A DNA stretch of 64,000 bases from Natronosalvus rutilus (GTDB lineage Archaea > Halobacteriota > Halobacteria > Halobacteriales > Natrialbaceae): contig NZ_CP100355.1 in assembly GCF_024204665.1 (NCBI RefSeq), forward strand, positions 372,001 through 436,000. The letters are read 5' to 3'. Below are positions 31,680 to 41,291 of this stretch, one piece after another. The notes under the pieces were generated by a model. The model did not search any database. It was not told where the DNA came from and was given only the letters and a program-made list of their open reading frames with translations. A program made the translations under genes and the position numbers. Position 1 is the stretch's first letter, and the number at the start of each line of letters is the position of its first letter.

Positions 31680-33377
31680 CTACACCAGGAGGTTCGAGAC
31701 GTGATCACTCAACTCCGCAGGTGTTGTCGCGGGCTCGGTCGTTCGCGACCCGCGTTCGGCGACCGCCGCTCCCTCGGGCACGTCCGAGACGCCCTGGACG
31801 CCAGGGACGACGACCTTCTCGTGATCCGCGATGCGACAGGCCGCCCGATGGAGGTCCGACCCGGCCGGCGTTCCGATCCTGATCACGAGCGAGCCCTCGA
31901 GCACGCGCGTTGCCACGCTCGCGTAGCGGGCGACCTGTACCGAAAAGCGATCGCTCGCCCCGGCGAATGCCTCGAGCGTCTCGCGAGCGACCCGTTCGTA
32001 CCGATCTTCGCCCGTGATCGCCGCGAGGTCGAGCAGCGCGTCCGCGAGTTCGACGTTCGCGTCGAGCGGCCGCAGGGGGTGCTCGAGCAGCCCTGCGCCG
32101 GATCGAGGCCCGTCGACGAACGAGTCGCCGACCCGAAGCCGGTCGATCGTCGCGTCCGCGACGGCGACCGCGTCGTCCACTGTGTCGGCGCCGAGGATCG
32201 ATCGCGCGTTCGTCAGCGCCTGCAGAACTCGGGCCTGGTCGGCGAGCAGTCCGCGCTCGCTCTCGACGGCCCATCCACTGTCGGCCCCGGCCGGTCGATA
32301 GTGGGTGACGACGCCATCCTCGAGCATCGCGTCTCGAAGCGTCTCGAGGGCACGTTCGGCGTACCGCCCGGCGCGCTCGTCGTCGGTGTAGGCCCGGTAG
32401 GTGCACAGGGCGTCGATCGCGAGCGCGTTCGCTCCCGCGAAGACGGTTTCGTCGACGGGGGGCTGGTCGACCGCCTCGCGGTCGCTCGCCTCGAGGACGT
32501 GGGATTCCGGGTCGCCGGGGGCCTGGCTCCCGGCGAAGGCGCCGCCGTGGGACCGGTCGTCTCCATCCTCGCCGCTTTCTGGCACCCACAGCGTCGTCGT
32601 CAGATACTCGAGCGCGCGCTCGGCCGGCTTTCGGTAGCTGTCCTCGCCCGTGTAGAGGTAGGCGTTGGCGAACGCCCGAAGGAGCGCCGCGTTCGAGTCC
32701 AGGAGCTTCTCGTGCTGGAGGCCCGACCAGTCCTGGCCCGTCGCGAAGCGGTAGAAGCCCCCCTCGTACTCGTCGAGCAGGTTCGCCGAGACGGCGTCGA
32801 AGCACCGCAACGCCATCTCCCGGTCGCGCTTGAGCGCGAACTCGAGGGCGTCCGGCAACGGGAACTTCGGTTCCTCGCCCCAGCCGCCGGCAACCTCGTC
32901 GTACTGGTCGGTGAGCTGGCCGAGCATCTGTCGTTCGACATCCGCCGTGAGCTGCCCCGCTGGCGGTTCGGTGTCCTGTAACGGCCGTGGAATCGACCCC
33001 GCCTCGGCACCCTTCGTCTCCCATACCGAGCGAACGCGCTCGAGCACCTGGCGAAGGCCGTCGTGACCGAGGTAGCCCGCGCCCGTCAGGATGGAACCGT
33101 CGGGGGCGAGAAAGACCGTCGAAGGAAAGCCGCCCATGTTGTACCGGTCGCGCACCCGCGGGTGGCGGTCGACGTCGACGCGGACGGGGACGAACCCGTC
33201 GTTGACGTTGGCCGCGAGCGTCGGCACGGCGTAGGTCTCGGCGTCCATCTCGTGACAGTGGTCACACCAGGTCGCCGTGAGCGAGAGCAAGACCGGGACG
33301 TCCCGGTCGGCCGCCTCGTCGAAGGCGTCGGCTCCCCACTCGCGCCACTCGACCCGCGTGACGTCGTCCGTTTCCAT
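31680..33377 (-). CDS. Thioredoxin-fold DUF255 (YyaL/SSP411-like) protein
   Basis: The 565-residue protein has an N-terminal thioredoxin-like domain with TATWCDHCHEMD (CxxC active-site pattern), GFPSTVFLAPDG and GYLGHDGL. A long alpha/alpha-toroid region similar to glycoside-hydrolase-like six-hairpin folds follows (GGWGEEPKFP, GGFYRFATGQDWSGLQHEKLL, FAGANALAIDAL). The biochemical role of the family is not settled. The start is ATG 33377 with CCTTACAC about 25 nt upstream. It has its own promoter and precedes the TrmB gene by 79 nt. Confidence 0.88.
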   Translation of the reverse strand: METDDVTRVEWREWGADAFDEAADRDVPVLLSLTATWCDHCHEMDAETYAVPTLAANVNDGFVPVRVDVDRHPRVRDRYNMGGFPSTVFLAPDGSILTGAGYLGHDGLRQVLERVRSVWETKGAEAGSIPRPLQDTEPPAGQLTADVERQMLGQLTDQYDEVAGGWGEEPKFPLPDALEFALKRDREMALRCFDAVSANLLDEYEGGFYRFATGQDWSGLQHEKLLDSNAALLRAFANAYLYTGEDSYRKPAERALEYLTTTLWVPESGEDGDDRSHGGAFAGSQAPGDPESHVLEASDREAVDQPPVDETVFAGANALAIDALCTYRAYTDDERAGRYAERALETLRDAMLEDGVVTHYRPAGADSGWAVESERGLLADQARVLQALTNARSILGADTVDDAVAVADATIDRLRVGDSFVDGPRSGAGLLEHPLRPLDANVELADALLDLAAITGEDRYERVARETLEAFAGASDRFSVQVARYASVATRVLEGSLVIRIGTPAGSDLHRAACRIADHEKVVVPGVQGVSDVPEGAAVAERGSRTTEPATTPAELSDHVSNLLV

Positions 33378-33529
33378 ACTCGAGGGTGGCCCGTCGTGCG
33401 TGTAAGGGCTTCGAAGGCGGGTGGGCGGGTCGTTCGCGGAGAGCGAGCGAACGGAGAACGGCCAGTGAGACGAAAACGACACCGAAACGCACAACCCCCA
33501 TCGGTGGCAATCCTCGAGTTGCCTTCTGT

Positions 33530-33613
33530 GCGAGGGTAGCCAAGCAGGCCAACGGCGGTGGGCTTAAGACCCGCTCTCGTAGGAGTCCTTGGGTTCAAAT
33601 CCCAACCCTCGCA
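33530..33613 (+). tRNA. tRNA-Leu (anticodon TAA)
   Basis: The 84-nt class II tRNA has acceptor stem GCGAGGG pairing with CCCTCGC and discriminator A. The D-arm is TAGCCAAGCAGGCCAACGGC-like, the anticodon stem GGGCTTAAGACCC has loop CTTAAGA with anticodon TAA, and a long variable arm follows. The T-arm is TGGGTTCAAATCCCA. The CCA end is not encoded. Its 3' end is repeated at 33715-33735. Confidence 0.95.
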
Positions 33614-33714
33614 TTGCTGTTGCGAGCAATCCGCGAGCAACAGCGATTGAGCAGTTGAGATTTGAATTAGAGAAGTCTCAACGCCGAGAAACGCGGGGCG
33701 ACCGTCTTTGCGTA

Positions 33715-33735
33715 GTTCAAATCCTAACCCTCGCA
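33715..33735 (+). repeat. Duplicated 3' end of tRNA-Leu (attachment-site-like)
   Basis: GTTCAAATCCTAACCCTCGCA matches the last 21 bases of the tRNA-Leu gene at 20 positions. The first copy ends at 33613. Such duplication is the usual trace of tyrosine-recombinase integration at a tRNA 3' end. The 101 nt between the copies contain no integrase, so only a scar is left. The rest of 33736-33886 has no gene. Confidence 0.7.
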
Positions 33736-33886
33736 CCCGTCACGAGCGCTGGCGAGTGACGAGTGCGAAACGCAGGTTTGAATCGGAGAGCACGGTCCCC
33801 AGTTTCGTTGAGATCATCGTGCAGTGTCGGAGTTCGACGGTCGGACCGAATACGATCTGTAAACCCGGCAGTCGCGACATACCATT

Positions 33887-35230
33887 ATGGAACGACCGAT
33901 TGAACAACCGATCATGAGCGACCTGTCGACACCGCCGACTCCGGACGGAGGGGCCCTACTCGGCCACACGCGCGCGTTCTCCCGCGATCCGTTCGGAGCG
34001 CTTGAACGGTGGGCCGATCACGGCGACGTCGTGCGACTCGAGTTCCCGGGGGAGACGTTCTACCTGGTCTCCGATCCCGCGCTCATCGAGAGGGTTCTCC
34101 ACGACGCCGACGGTCGATTCGTGATCGCGGAACAACAACGCCGGGCGTTCGCCGACGTCGAGGACCACGCCGTGACGACTGCGGTTGGCGATCGATGGCG
34201 GCGACTCCGCACGGCGCTCCAGCCGGCGTTCGCCCGGAATACGATCGATCGGTACGCCGACGGGATGGTCGAGCAAACTGTTTCACGAGTCGAGGCGTGG
34301 GACGACGGCGAGGAGATCGATCTCCATCGCGAGATGCGATACCTGACGCTCGACATCCTCGCCGAGACGCTCCTCGGCGTCGACATCGGCGGGAACGAAG
34401 ACGTCGTACTGGACGCCACCGACGCGCTCGTGGATAGAGCCGACCCCAGACGACCCGCTCAACTCCTCCCGGACTGGGTTCCGACCCCGACTGACCGCCG
34501 GTTCCGACGGAAAGTGGCCGCGCTCGATTCGTACGTCGATCGGTGTCTCGCCGCCAGGCAGGAGGGGTCCCGTGGGGACGACGCCTGTTCGGTGCTACTC
34601 GACGCCCACGACCGTGGCGAGTTGACGGGAGAAGAGGTTCGTCACAATCTCGTCGCCCTGTTGCTCGCCGGCTCTGACACCTCCGCGCTCGGTCTGACCT
34701 ACTGCTGGTACCTGCTGAGTACACACCCCGACGCGTACAGCGCGCTCGTTGCAGAGTACGACGAACACGTCGAGTCGAAGCGACCGACCGCCGAGTCCCG
34801 CGAACGCCTCGACGGACTTCGAAACGCCGTCTCGGAGACGCTGCGACTCTATCCGCCGACGTGGAACACCATGCGCCAGGCGGTTCGACCGGTTATGCTC
34901 GGCGGCTATCGGCTTCCGGAGGGTGCAGAACTCATGCTTTCGCAGTGGGTGCTCCACCGAGACGAACGGTTCTGGGAGTCCCCGTCGGCGTTCCGACCGT
35001 CGCGATGGGAGGATGAACGCGATCGGCCGGAATACGCCTACTTCCCGTTCAGCGGCGGCCCGCGTCACTGCATCGGCATGCATTTCGCCTGGCTGGAACT
35101 ACACCTCGCACTGGCGACCATGATCGGCCGCGTCGAACTGGACGTAACTATCGACGAAACGTTGACCTTCGCTCCGACGCTCTCTCTTCGGCCCGAAGCG
35201 GAGATATCTGCGATCGTTCGACATCGATAA
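33887..35230 (+). CDS. Cytochrome P450
   Basis: This heme monooxygenase of 447 residues has the I-helix motif AGSDTS (about residue 261), ETLR (E-x-x-R), and the heme-binding loop FSGGPRHCIG with ligand Cys395. There is no signal peptide or membrane anchor, so it is soluble, and it needs separate redox partners not seen nearby. ATG 33887 is supported by TGTAAACC about 27 nt upstream; ATG 33914 (MSDLSTPPTPDGG) is an alternative. It lies just beyond the tRNA-Leu scar, so acquisition by integration is possible but unproven. Substrate unknown. Confidence 0.93.
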   Translation: MERPIEQPIMSDLSTPPTPDGGALLGHTRAFSRDPFGALERWADHGDVVRLEFPGETFYLVSDPALIERVLHDADGRFVIAEQQRRAFADVEDHAVTTAVGDRWRRLRTALQPAFARNTIDRYADGMVEQTVSRVEAWDDGEEIDLHREMRYLTLDILAETLLGVDIGGNEDVVLDATDALVDRADPRRPAQLLPDWVPTPTDRRFRRKVAALDSYVDRCLAARQEGSRGDDACSVLLDAHDRGELTGEEVRHNLVALLLAGSDTSALGLTYCWYLLSTHPDAYSALVAEYDEHVESKRPTAESRERLDGLRNAVSETLRLYPPTWNTMRQAVRPVMLGGYRLPEGAELMLSQWVLHRDERFWESPSAFRPSRWEDERDRPEYAYFPFSGGPRHCIGMHFAWLELHLALATMIGRVELDVTIDETLTFAPTLSLRPEAEISAIVRHR

Positions 35231-35353
35231 GGGTGCCGAGACCGAGCTATCGAAACTCCCGGCGAGACAGTCACCATTCGAACACATATCAGGAAGCCAC
35301 TACGACGTGGTAGCGACGACATAACAACGACCCGAACGCCGAATGCCGTTCGT

Positions 35354-37222
35354 ATGTGTGGCATCGTTGGTGCGTACGGTCGGGTCGACGAGGAGACGCT
35401 CTCGTTGATGCTCGAGTGGATCGAACATCGAGGACCCGACGACGAAGGACGCTACATCGACCGAGACGCAGGAGTAATGCTGGGGGCGCGACGCCTCGCC
35501 ATCGTCGACCTCGAGGGCGGTTCCCAACCGAAGTGGAACGAGGACGAGACGGTGGGCGTCGTCTTCAACGGCGAAATCTACAACCACGACGAGTTACGAG
35601 GGTCCCTCCAGCAGGACGGCCACCGATTCGAAAGCCAGTCCGACACCGAGGTCCTGGTCCACCTCTGGGAGGCGTACGGCCACCGAATGGTCGACCACCT
35701 CGAGGGCATGTTCGCCTTCTCCATCTGGGACGCTGAATCGGAAACGATCTTTCTGGCTCGCGACCGGATGGGCATCAAGCCGCTGTACTACGGGCGAACG
35801 GACACGGGGTACGTCTGGGGGAGCGAACTCCCGGCGCTGCTGATCGGCGGCGTGAATCGATCCATCGACCCCGCGGCCGTCTTCAACCACTTCTCGCTCG
35901 AGTACGCGCCGGGCTCCCAGACGCTGCTTCGAGACGTCCGGAAGGTAAAGCCGGGACATACCGTAGAGATCGGCCCCGACGGCGTTCGAGAGCGCGAGTA
36001 CTGGAGTTTCCTCGACGTCGAAACCGGCAGCGCGACGACGAGTTTCGCGGACGCTGCCGATCGACTGTCGACTCTGCTCGAGCGATCCGTCGAGCAGCGC
36101 CTCATGGCGGACGTCCCCGTCGGGGCGTTCCTCTCGGGTGGCCTCGACTCCTCAGCGATCGTCGGCATCGCCTCGAACCTCCGGGACGAGCCGCTCGACA
36201 CCTACTCCGTCGCATTCAGCGACGAACGTTTCGACGAGAGCGCGGAGGCCCGCCTCGTCGCGGATCACTTCGGGACGAACCACCACGAGGTGCACGTCGA
36301 CCTCTCCTCGATGGACGTGTTCGACGACATGATTCGCCACCTCGGCGAACCGACCGGGCACCTGCAGATGCTACCGCTCTTCTTGCTCTCTCAACGCGCC
36401 CGCGAAGACGTAAAGGTCGCCCTGGCTGGCGAGGGCGCCGACGAATTGTTCGCCGGCTACTCGCGGTACCAGCAGGCGCCCCAGTACAAGCGGAAGGTCG
36501 ACTTCCTCCCGAAGTTCACCCACGACGTCGCCGGCGCCGTCGCCACGGTGGCGCCCGTCGGTTCCAAACACCTGCAGTACTACTCCTGGCTGAAGGACAA
36601 CACCGAACTCGTCCTCCACAACACCTGTGGGTTCATGCCGTTCCGTCCCGAGCCGGACGATTTCCTCACGACGGGCGAAACCGCCGAGACGTCGGGCCTT
36701 CGCTCGAGCGTGAGCCAGGTGACGAGTCGGGTCGAGGATCCAACGCCCGAACAGCACATCTCGGCGTTCGAGACGAGCCAGACACTTCCGAACTTCCACC
36801 TGTTCAAGGCCGACCACACGAGCATGGCCCAGTCGCTCGAGCTCCGGGTTCCGTTCCTGTCCGCCGACATCGTGGAGTTCGCCCACTCGCTCCCGATCGA
36901 GTACAAGGCGACCGACCAGGACGTCAAGCGCGTGCTCAAACGCGCCGTCGGTGACCTGCTCCCCAGGGAGATCCTCGAGCGCGAGAAGATGGGGATGCGA
37001 CCGCCCGTCGAGGACTGGTTCCGGGGGGACCACGACGCGATCGAGCGGTGGTTCGACCGCGGGCGCCTCGAGCGGACGCCGTACGTCGACGCGGACAGAG
37101 CCGCGGGGTTGCGGGATCGCCACCGTCGCGGCGAGGAATCGGTCGGGCGAACGCTCTGGCTGATCCTCACCTACGTCGCGTGGTATCACACGTTCATCGA
37201 CGAGGAGACGGCCATCGTCTGA
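35354..37222 (+). CDS. asnB: Asparagine synthase (glutamine-hydrolysing)
   Basis: It converts aspartate, ATP and glutamine to asparagine. The 622-residue protein starts MCGIVGAYG, so Cys2 is the class II glutaminase nucleophile after Met removal. RRLAIVDLEGG, VVFNGEIYNH and the SDTEVL segment complete that domain. The synthetase domain has the PP-loop AFLSGGLDSSAI and LAGEGADELFAGYSRY. The length matches AsnB. It stands alone, downstream of the P450 gene on the same strand with a 123-nt gap. Related AsnB-like proteins also act in surface glycan amidation, which cannot be excluded. Confidence 0.93.
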   Translation: MCGIVGAYGRVDEETLSLMLEWIEHRGPDDEGRYIDRDAGVMLGARRLAIVDLEGGSQPKWNEDETVGVVFNGEIYNHDELRGSLQQDGHRFESQSDTEVLVHLWEAYGHRMVDHLEGMFAFSIWDAESETIFLARDRMGIKPLYYGRTDTGYVWGSELPALLIGGVNRSIDPAAVFNHFSLEYAPGSQTLLRDVRKVKPGHTVEIGPDGVREREYWSFLDVETGSATTSFADAADRLSTLLERSVEQRLMADVPVGAFLSGGLDSSAIVGIASNLRDEPLDTYSVAFSDERFDESAEARLVADHFGTNHHEVHVDLSSMDVFDDMIRHLGEPTGHLQMLPLFLLSQRAREDVKVALAGEGADELFAGYSRYQQAPQYKRKVDFLPKFTHDVAGAVATVAPVGSKHLQYYSWLKDNTELVLHNTCGFMPFRPEPDDFLTTGETAETSGLRSSVSQVTSRVEDPTPEQHISAFETSQTLPNFHLFKADHTSMAQSLELRVPFLSADIVEFAHSLPIEYKATDQDVKRVLKRAVGDLLPREILEREKMGMRPPVEDWFRGDHDAIERWFDRGRLERTPYVDADRAAGLRDRHRRGEESVGRTLWLILTYVAWYHTFIDEETAIV

Positions 37223-37249
37223 CCCGAAACGGGCCCCAGGGCCCGTTCG

Positions 37250-39208
37250 TCACTCCTCGGCTGCTGGAAGCGTAAACGAGAACGTCGAGCCCTCGCCAGG
37301 CTCGGACTCGACCCAGAGGCGCCCGCCGTGGCGTTCGACGATCCGTTGACAGAGCGCGAGGCCGATCCCCGTTCCGGCCTGTTCGTCGCGGCTGTGGAGG
37401 CGCTGGAACACCTCGAAGACCAGATCCTGGTCCTCGGGATCGATGCCGATTCCCTCGTCACGAACGGAGATCAGCCATCGCTGGCCGCGTCGATCGGCCG
37501 TCACTCGAATGCTCGGGGGTTCGTCACCACTGTAGGCGATCGCGTTCGTGAGGAGATTCTGGAACACCTGTCGTAACTGGCTGGCGTCGCCCTCGACGCG
37601 GGGCAGCGAGCCGACCGCGATCTCGGCGCCGCTCTCCTCGATCTGGAGCTGGAGATCCTCGATCACGTCGTCGACGACGTCGTCCAGGTCGACCGGTTCG
37701 AGCGGGTCGCCCTGCGTATCCACCCGGGAGTACTGAAGGAGGCCGTCGATCATCTCGCGCATGCGGTCGGCGCCGTCGACGGCGTACTCGAGGAACTCCT
37801 CGCCGTCCTCGTCGAGGTCGTCGCCGTAGCGCCGTTCGATCAGCTGGAGGTAACTCGAGACCATCCGCAGGGGCTCCTGGAGGTCGTGGCTGGCGGCGTA
37901 GGCGAACTGCTCGAGGCGTTCGTTCGAAGCCTCGAGTTTTCGCTGGCGCTCGACCTGTTCGGTGACGTCCTGGGCGATGGTCATTCCGCCGAACACTGTG
38001 CCGTCGTCGTCGGTGAGCGGAACGACGCGAATAATCCACTCCCGGTGGGCGTACTCTACTTCGACCGTTCGTGTCTCGCCCTCGAGGGCGTCCCGGAACG
38101 CCGACTCGAGCGTCTCGCCGACTTCGTCCGGCCACGCTTCCCTGACGAACTGTCCCTCGAGGTCGCTCGAGGAGACGGGCAGATCGTCGAAGGCCAGTCC
38201 TGCAGCGAGCGTGTACCGGAGGTCGTCGTCGAACATCGTGACGATCCCGTTCGGAAAGTTCTCGGCGAGGGTGCGGTGGCGCTGTTCGGACTTCCTGAGC
38301 CGTCGTTCGTGTCGCTTCCGTTCGGTGACGTCTCGATCGGAGACGATGATCGAGACGACGTCGCCGTCGTCGTCCGTCACCGGTCTGAAGGTCCCGTTGA
38401 GGGTGTATCGCTCGCCATCTGGCCGGGTGAGGTCGGCCTCGAATTCGACGTACTCGCCCGCTGCGGCGCGTTCGGTCCATTCCTTTACGTCGGCCCGGAC
38501 GTCGTCTCCCTCGCCCCACCACGGCGTCTCCCAGAATATCTCGCCCGTCACGTCGTCGAGGTCGGCGTCGATGTACTCCATCGCCGTCTGGTTGATGTCC
38601 ATCACCGTCCCGTCCGGCTCGAGCAGCCCGACCAGGATGTTGGGGTCCTCGAAGACCGCCTGGAATCGCCGCTGCGTCCGCGTGTTTTCGATCGCCGTTG
38701 CAAGCACGTTGGCGACGCTCTGGACGAAGGTCGCGTCGTGCTCGGTGAACTCGCGTGCTTCGGTCGTGTGGACGCCCAGGATACCCCACGGGTCGTCCAC
38801 CGACCCGATGATGACGCTCACGCCGCTTCGGACGCCGTGATCGGTTAGCAGGTCGGGCCCGGAGAACCGCTCCTCCGTGCGAAGGTCGTCGACCACGACC
38901 GGCTCTTCCGTCAGGAGGGTGAAGCCGGCCTGTGAGTCCTGGTCGGTCGGCACCGTCGCGGTTCCTACCAGCCCGTCGTCCCAGCCGACACCCTGTCGAA
39001 GGAAGACCGCCTCTTCGTCAGGAAGCAACTCGAGGACCTTGGCGTAGTCGGCGTCGAGCGTCTCGACGACCGTCACCGTCGTGTCGTGGATTAGCTGATC
39101 GAGGTCGTCAGTCTCGAGCCCCTGTTGGCCGAGTTCGGCGATGGTTTCCTGTTGGCGGGTGTAGGCGGCAAGTGCCGGATCTGCGTCTCCGTACGGAGAT
39201 GGCGGCAT
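37250..39208 (-). CDS. Sensor histidine kinase with GAF and two PAS domains
   Basis: The 652-residue protein has no membrane helix. The order is a GAF domain (about 30-190), a PAS domain (195-320, with TERKRHERRLRKSEQRHR at its end), and a second PAS domain (325-430). The dimerisation domain has the phospho-acceptor His near residue 440 in ASHDLQEPLRMV. The ATPase has N box NLLTNAIAYS, RDEGIGIDPE and GTGIGLALCQRIVE. No response regulator gene is adjacent. A GTATTTTTACG element about 27 nt before the ATG (39230-39240) is its likely promoter. The signal is unknown. Confidence 0.93.
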   Translation of the reverse strand: MPPSPYGDADPALAAYTRQQETIAELGQQGLETDDLDQLIHDTTVTVVETLDADYAKVLELLPDEEAVFLRQGVGWDDGLVGTATVPTDQDSQAGFTLLTEEPVVVDDLRTEERFSGPDLLTDHGVRSGVSVIIGSVDDPWGILGVHTTEAREFTEHDATFVQSVANVLATAIENTRTQRRFQAVFEDPNILVGLLEPDGTVMDINQTAMEYIDADLDDVTGEIFWETPWWGEGDDVRADVKEWTERAAAGEYVEFEADLTRPDGERYTLNGTFRPVTDDDGDVVSIIVSDRDVTERKRHERRLRKSEQRHRTLAENFPNGIVTMFDDDLRYTLAAGLAFDDLPVSSSDLEGQFVREAWPDEVGETLESAFRDALEGETRTVEVEYAHREWIIRVVPLTDDDGTVFGGMTIAQDVTEQVERQRKLEASNERLEQFAYAASHDLQEPLRMVSSYLQLIERRYGDDLDEDGEEFLEYAVDGADRMREMIDGLLQYSRVDTQGDPLEPVDLDDVVDDVIEDLQLQIEESGAEIAVGSLPRVEGDASQLRQVFQNLLTNAIAYSGDEPPSIRVTADRRGQRWLISVRDEGIGIDPEDQDLVFEVFQRLHSRDEQAGTGIGLALCQRIVERHGGRLWVESEPGEGSTFSFTLPAAEE

Positions 39209-39385
39209 TCACCCTAGAGACCGCCGCGAAGCGTAAAAATACTTGCATCAACGACAGAACCTGTCAGTTTCGGGCACCGGGAGGCGAACCGCTGGATCGG
39301 AAATCGAGACCGCAGCCGGAACCTGCAGGGGCTACGGTTTCACGGCCTCCGTGTCTATCTCCACACCGAAACGAGTCGAGACGCC

Positions 39386-39649
39386 ATGGCCGACCGAAAC
39401 AGGGGATCAAAGCGGACGGCGAGCGCGAATCGAATCCGTGACAACCGACTCGCTGTCGCCGTCGTGGGGATCGCGCTCGCCGTCGTCGTCGCGAGCTGGC
39501 TGCTCGACCAGGTCGGCGTGTTCGATCTCACCGACCTTCGACCGCCAGGACTCGAGGACTTCCCGCTGCTCGTCGTGTTCGGCGGCATCATCGTCGTGAT
39601 AGTCGTCTGGAGCCTCTGGCGGCTCGGATCAATACTCGAGCTCAGGTGA
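39386..39649 (+). CDS. Small two-helix membrane protein
   Basis: This 87-residue protein has a basic N-terminus, then the transmembrane segments LAVAVVGIALAVVVASWLL and LLVVFGGIIVVIVVWSLW separated by an acidic/proline loop. It is conserved-looking but I do not recognise a family. It is followed by the acetyltransferase gene 53 nt later on the same strand. Confidence 0.65.
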   Translation: MADRNRGSKRTASANRIRDNRLAVAVVGIALAVVVASWLLDQVGVFDLTDLRPPGLEDFPLLVVFGGIIVVIVVWSLWRLGSILELR

Positions 39650-39702
39650 CCGCCCGGGGGCGATTCGACGGCTCTTTCTGCACTCCTGACCGTACCTCGA
39701 GT

Positions 39703-40218
39703 ATGTCCCGTCTCGACATCCGACGGGCGACGGGCGCGGACGCCCCCGCCATCGCGCGGCTCTATCGGCAGGCCTACGCGAGCGCCGCCCAGCTCGGCTA
39801 CCCCTCGCGAATGACCGAGATCGACGCCGAAACCGTCGCGGAGTGGCTCGAGCGCGAGGCCGTGACGCTGGTCGCGAGCGCCGACGGCGCGGGAGTCGCC
39901 ATCGATGACGTTCAAACCGCTACTGACGAAGACGAGTTCGTCGGCACCGTCCGTCTCCTCGAGGAGCGCGACGAACCGTACCTCGAGCGGCTGGCGGTCC
40001 ACCCCGACTGGCAGGGCGAAGGGGTGGCGACCACGCTCGTCGACCGCGTCGAGGAACTCGCACGCGGGCGCGAGTACGACTGCGTCCAGTTGACGACGTT
40101 CGACGAACACCCGTTCCTCCTGAAGTGGTACCGCGAACGCGGATACGAGCCAACCGAGTATCACGAGTCTTCGCGTCACGACTACGCGTTCGTCTCGATG
40201 GAAAAGTCCCTCGAGTGA
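39703..40218 (+). CDS. GNAT-family N-acetyltransferase
   Basis: The 171-residue protein is one GNAT domain: IRRATGADAPAIARLYRQAY at the start, then LAVHPDWQGEGVATTLVDRVEEL with acetyl-CoA binding Q-G-E-G-V-A at about residues 103-108, and KWYRERGYEP near the end. The acceptor is unknown. ATG 39703 gives the standard start; the longer frame from 39646 overlaps the upstream stop. Confidence 0.9.
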   Translation: MSRLDIRRATGADAPAIARLYRQAYASAAQLGYPSRMTEIDAETVAEWLEREAVTLVASADGAGVAIDDVQTATDEDEFVGTVRLLEERDEPYLERLAVHPDWQGEGVATTLVDRVEELARGREYDCVQLTTFDEHPFLLKWYRERGYEPTEYHESSRHDYAFVSMEKSLE

Positions 40219-40250
40219 GTGCTTGCGGGCCACCCGTTTTGGAACCGGCC

Positions 40251-41099
40251 CTACTGGCCGGTCCGAAAGGAGAGGTCGAGCGACGGCGCGGAGTGCGTCA
40301 GCGACCCCATCGAAATCACGTCGACGCCCGTCGTCGCATACGCGGGCACGGTCTCGAGGGTGATCCCGCCGCTCGCTTCGGTTAGCACGCGGTCGGCACC
40401 TGTACTGTCACGGCTAGCTCGGAACTCGCCGTCCTCGAGCGCCGCCAGCGCCTCCTCGACGGTTTCGGGTGCCATGTTATCGAGCAAGACGATGTCGGCC
40501 CCAGCCTCGGCTGCCCGAACCGCCTGGGCAGGTGACTCGACCTCCACCTCGATCTGCGTGGCGAAGGAGACGCGCTCGCGGAAGTGGGAGACGGCCGCCT
40601 CGAGCCCCATCTCGGCGACGTGGTTGTCCTTGACCATGACCATGTGCGAGAGGTCGAGGCGGTGGGTGTCGCCCCCGCCGGCGACGACAGCGCGTTTCTC
40701 GAGCCCACGGAAGCCGGGCGTCGTCTTCCGGGTCGCCGCGACCCGAACGTGCTCGGATTCCTGGCGAGCGGCGGCGACGGCCCCGGCCGTTCGGGTGGCG
40801 ATTCCCGAGGCGTGACCGGCGAGGTTGATGGCGACTCGCTCGCCGCGCAACACGTCCCGTGCCGAGCCCTCGACGCGGAGAACGACGTCGCCGACGTCGA
40901 CCTCGGTGCCGTCCTCGAGAGCCTCGAGGACGTCGACGTCGAGGTACTCGAACACGGCGCACGCGGCCTCGAGCCCCGCGACGGTCCCCTTCTCCTTGGT
41001 GACGAGACGACCGGTCGTCTCGCCCGGAACGTCGTTCGTCACGTCGTGGTGGCCGAGGTCCTCGCGGAGCCAGCGTTCGATCTGCAGGTCGGAGATCAT
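40251..41099 (-). CDS. nadC: Nicotinate-nucleotide pyrophosphorylase, carboxylating
   Basis: NadC converts quinolinate and PRPP to nicotinate mononucleotide, the last dedicated step of de novo NAD synthesis. The 282-residue protein has ERWLREDLGHHDVTND at the start, RVAINLAGHASGIATRT, RKTTPGFRGLEKRAVVAGGG and HMVMVKDNH. It lies on the same strand as nadB and nadA but is separated from them by an oppositely oriented mscS gene. A TATA-like ATTTATT lies 34-40 nt before the ATG, so it has its own promoter. Confidence 0.96.
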   Translation of the reverse strand: MISDLQIERWLREDLGHHDVTNDVPGETTGRLVTKEKGTVAGLEAACAVFEYLDVDVLEALEDGTEVDVGDVVLRVEGSARDVLRGERVAINLAGHASGIATRTAGAVAAARQESEHVRVAATRKTTPGFRGLEKRAVVAGGGDTHRLDLSHMVMVKDNHVAEMGLEAAVSHFRERVSFATQIEVEVESPAQAVRAAEAGADIVLLDNMAPETVEEALAALEDGEFRASRDSTGADRVLTEASGGITLETVPAYATTGVDVISMGSLTHSAPSLDLSFRTGQ

Positions 41100-41291
41100 G
41101 CGAGTGTCGTTCGCGGCTGCGCGTTCCTGGCGAATAAATGCGCCCGTTTTCGGCGGGTCGGCAGTCTCGTCGACAGGTCGAGGATTGGCGATTCCATCAC
41201 TATCTCAGAGCCGACGACCCCGTCGACAACTCGAGAACCCTGACGTTCAGGGTAGGGAAACAGTTACGTCCATTACCGCCCAGTCTCTGTC

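Noticed and set aside
31701-32981. 426-residue open frame antisense to the DUF255 gene
   Set aside because: Arg/Val-rich shadow; the opposite strand has a coherent thioredoxin-fold protein.
33623-33650. GTTGCGAGCAATCC...GCAACAGCG inverted words after tRNA-Leu as a second tRNA
   Set aside because: No acceptor stem or anticodon arm can be built; only the 21-nt 3' end copy at 33715 is tRNA-derived.
33887-37222. P450 plus AsnB as a two-gene natural-product operon
   Set aside because: They are 123 nt apart with separate promoter-like sequence, and there is no other pathway gene; co-location may be chance.
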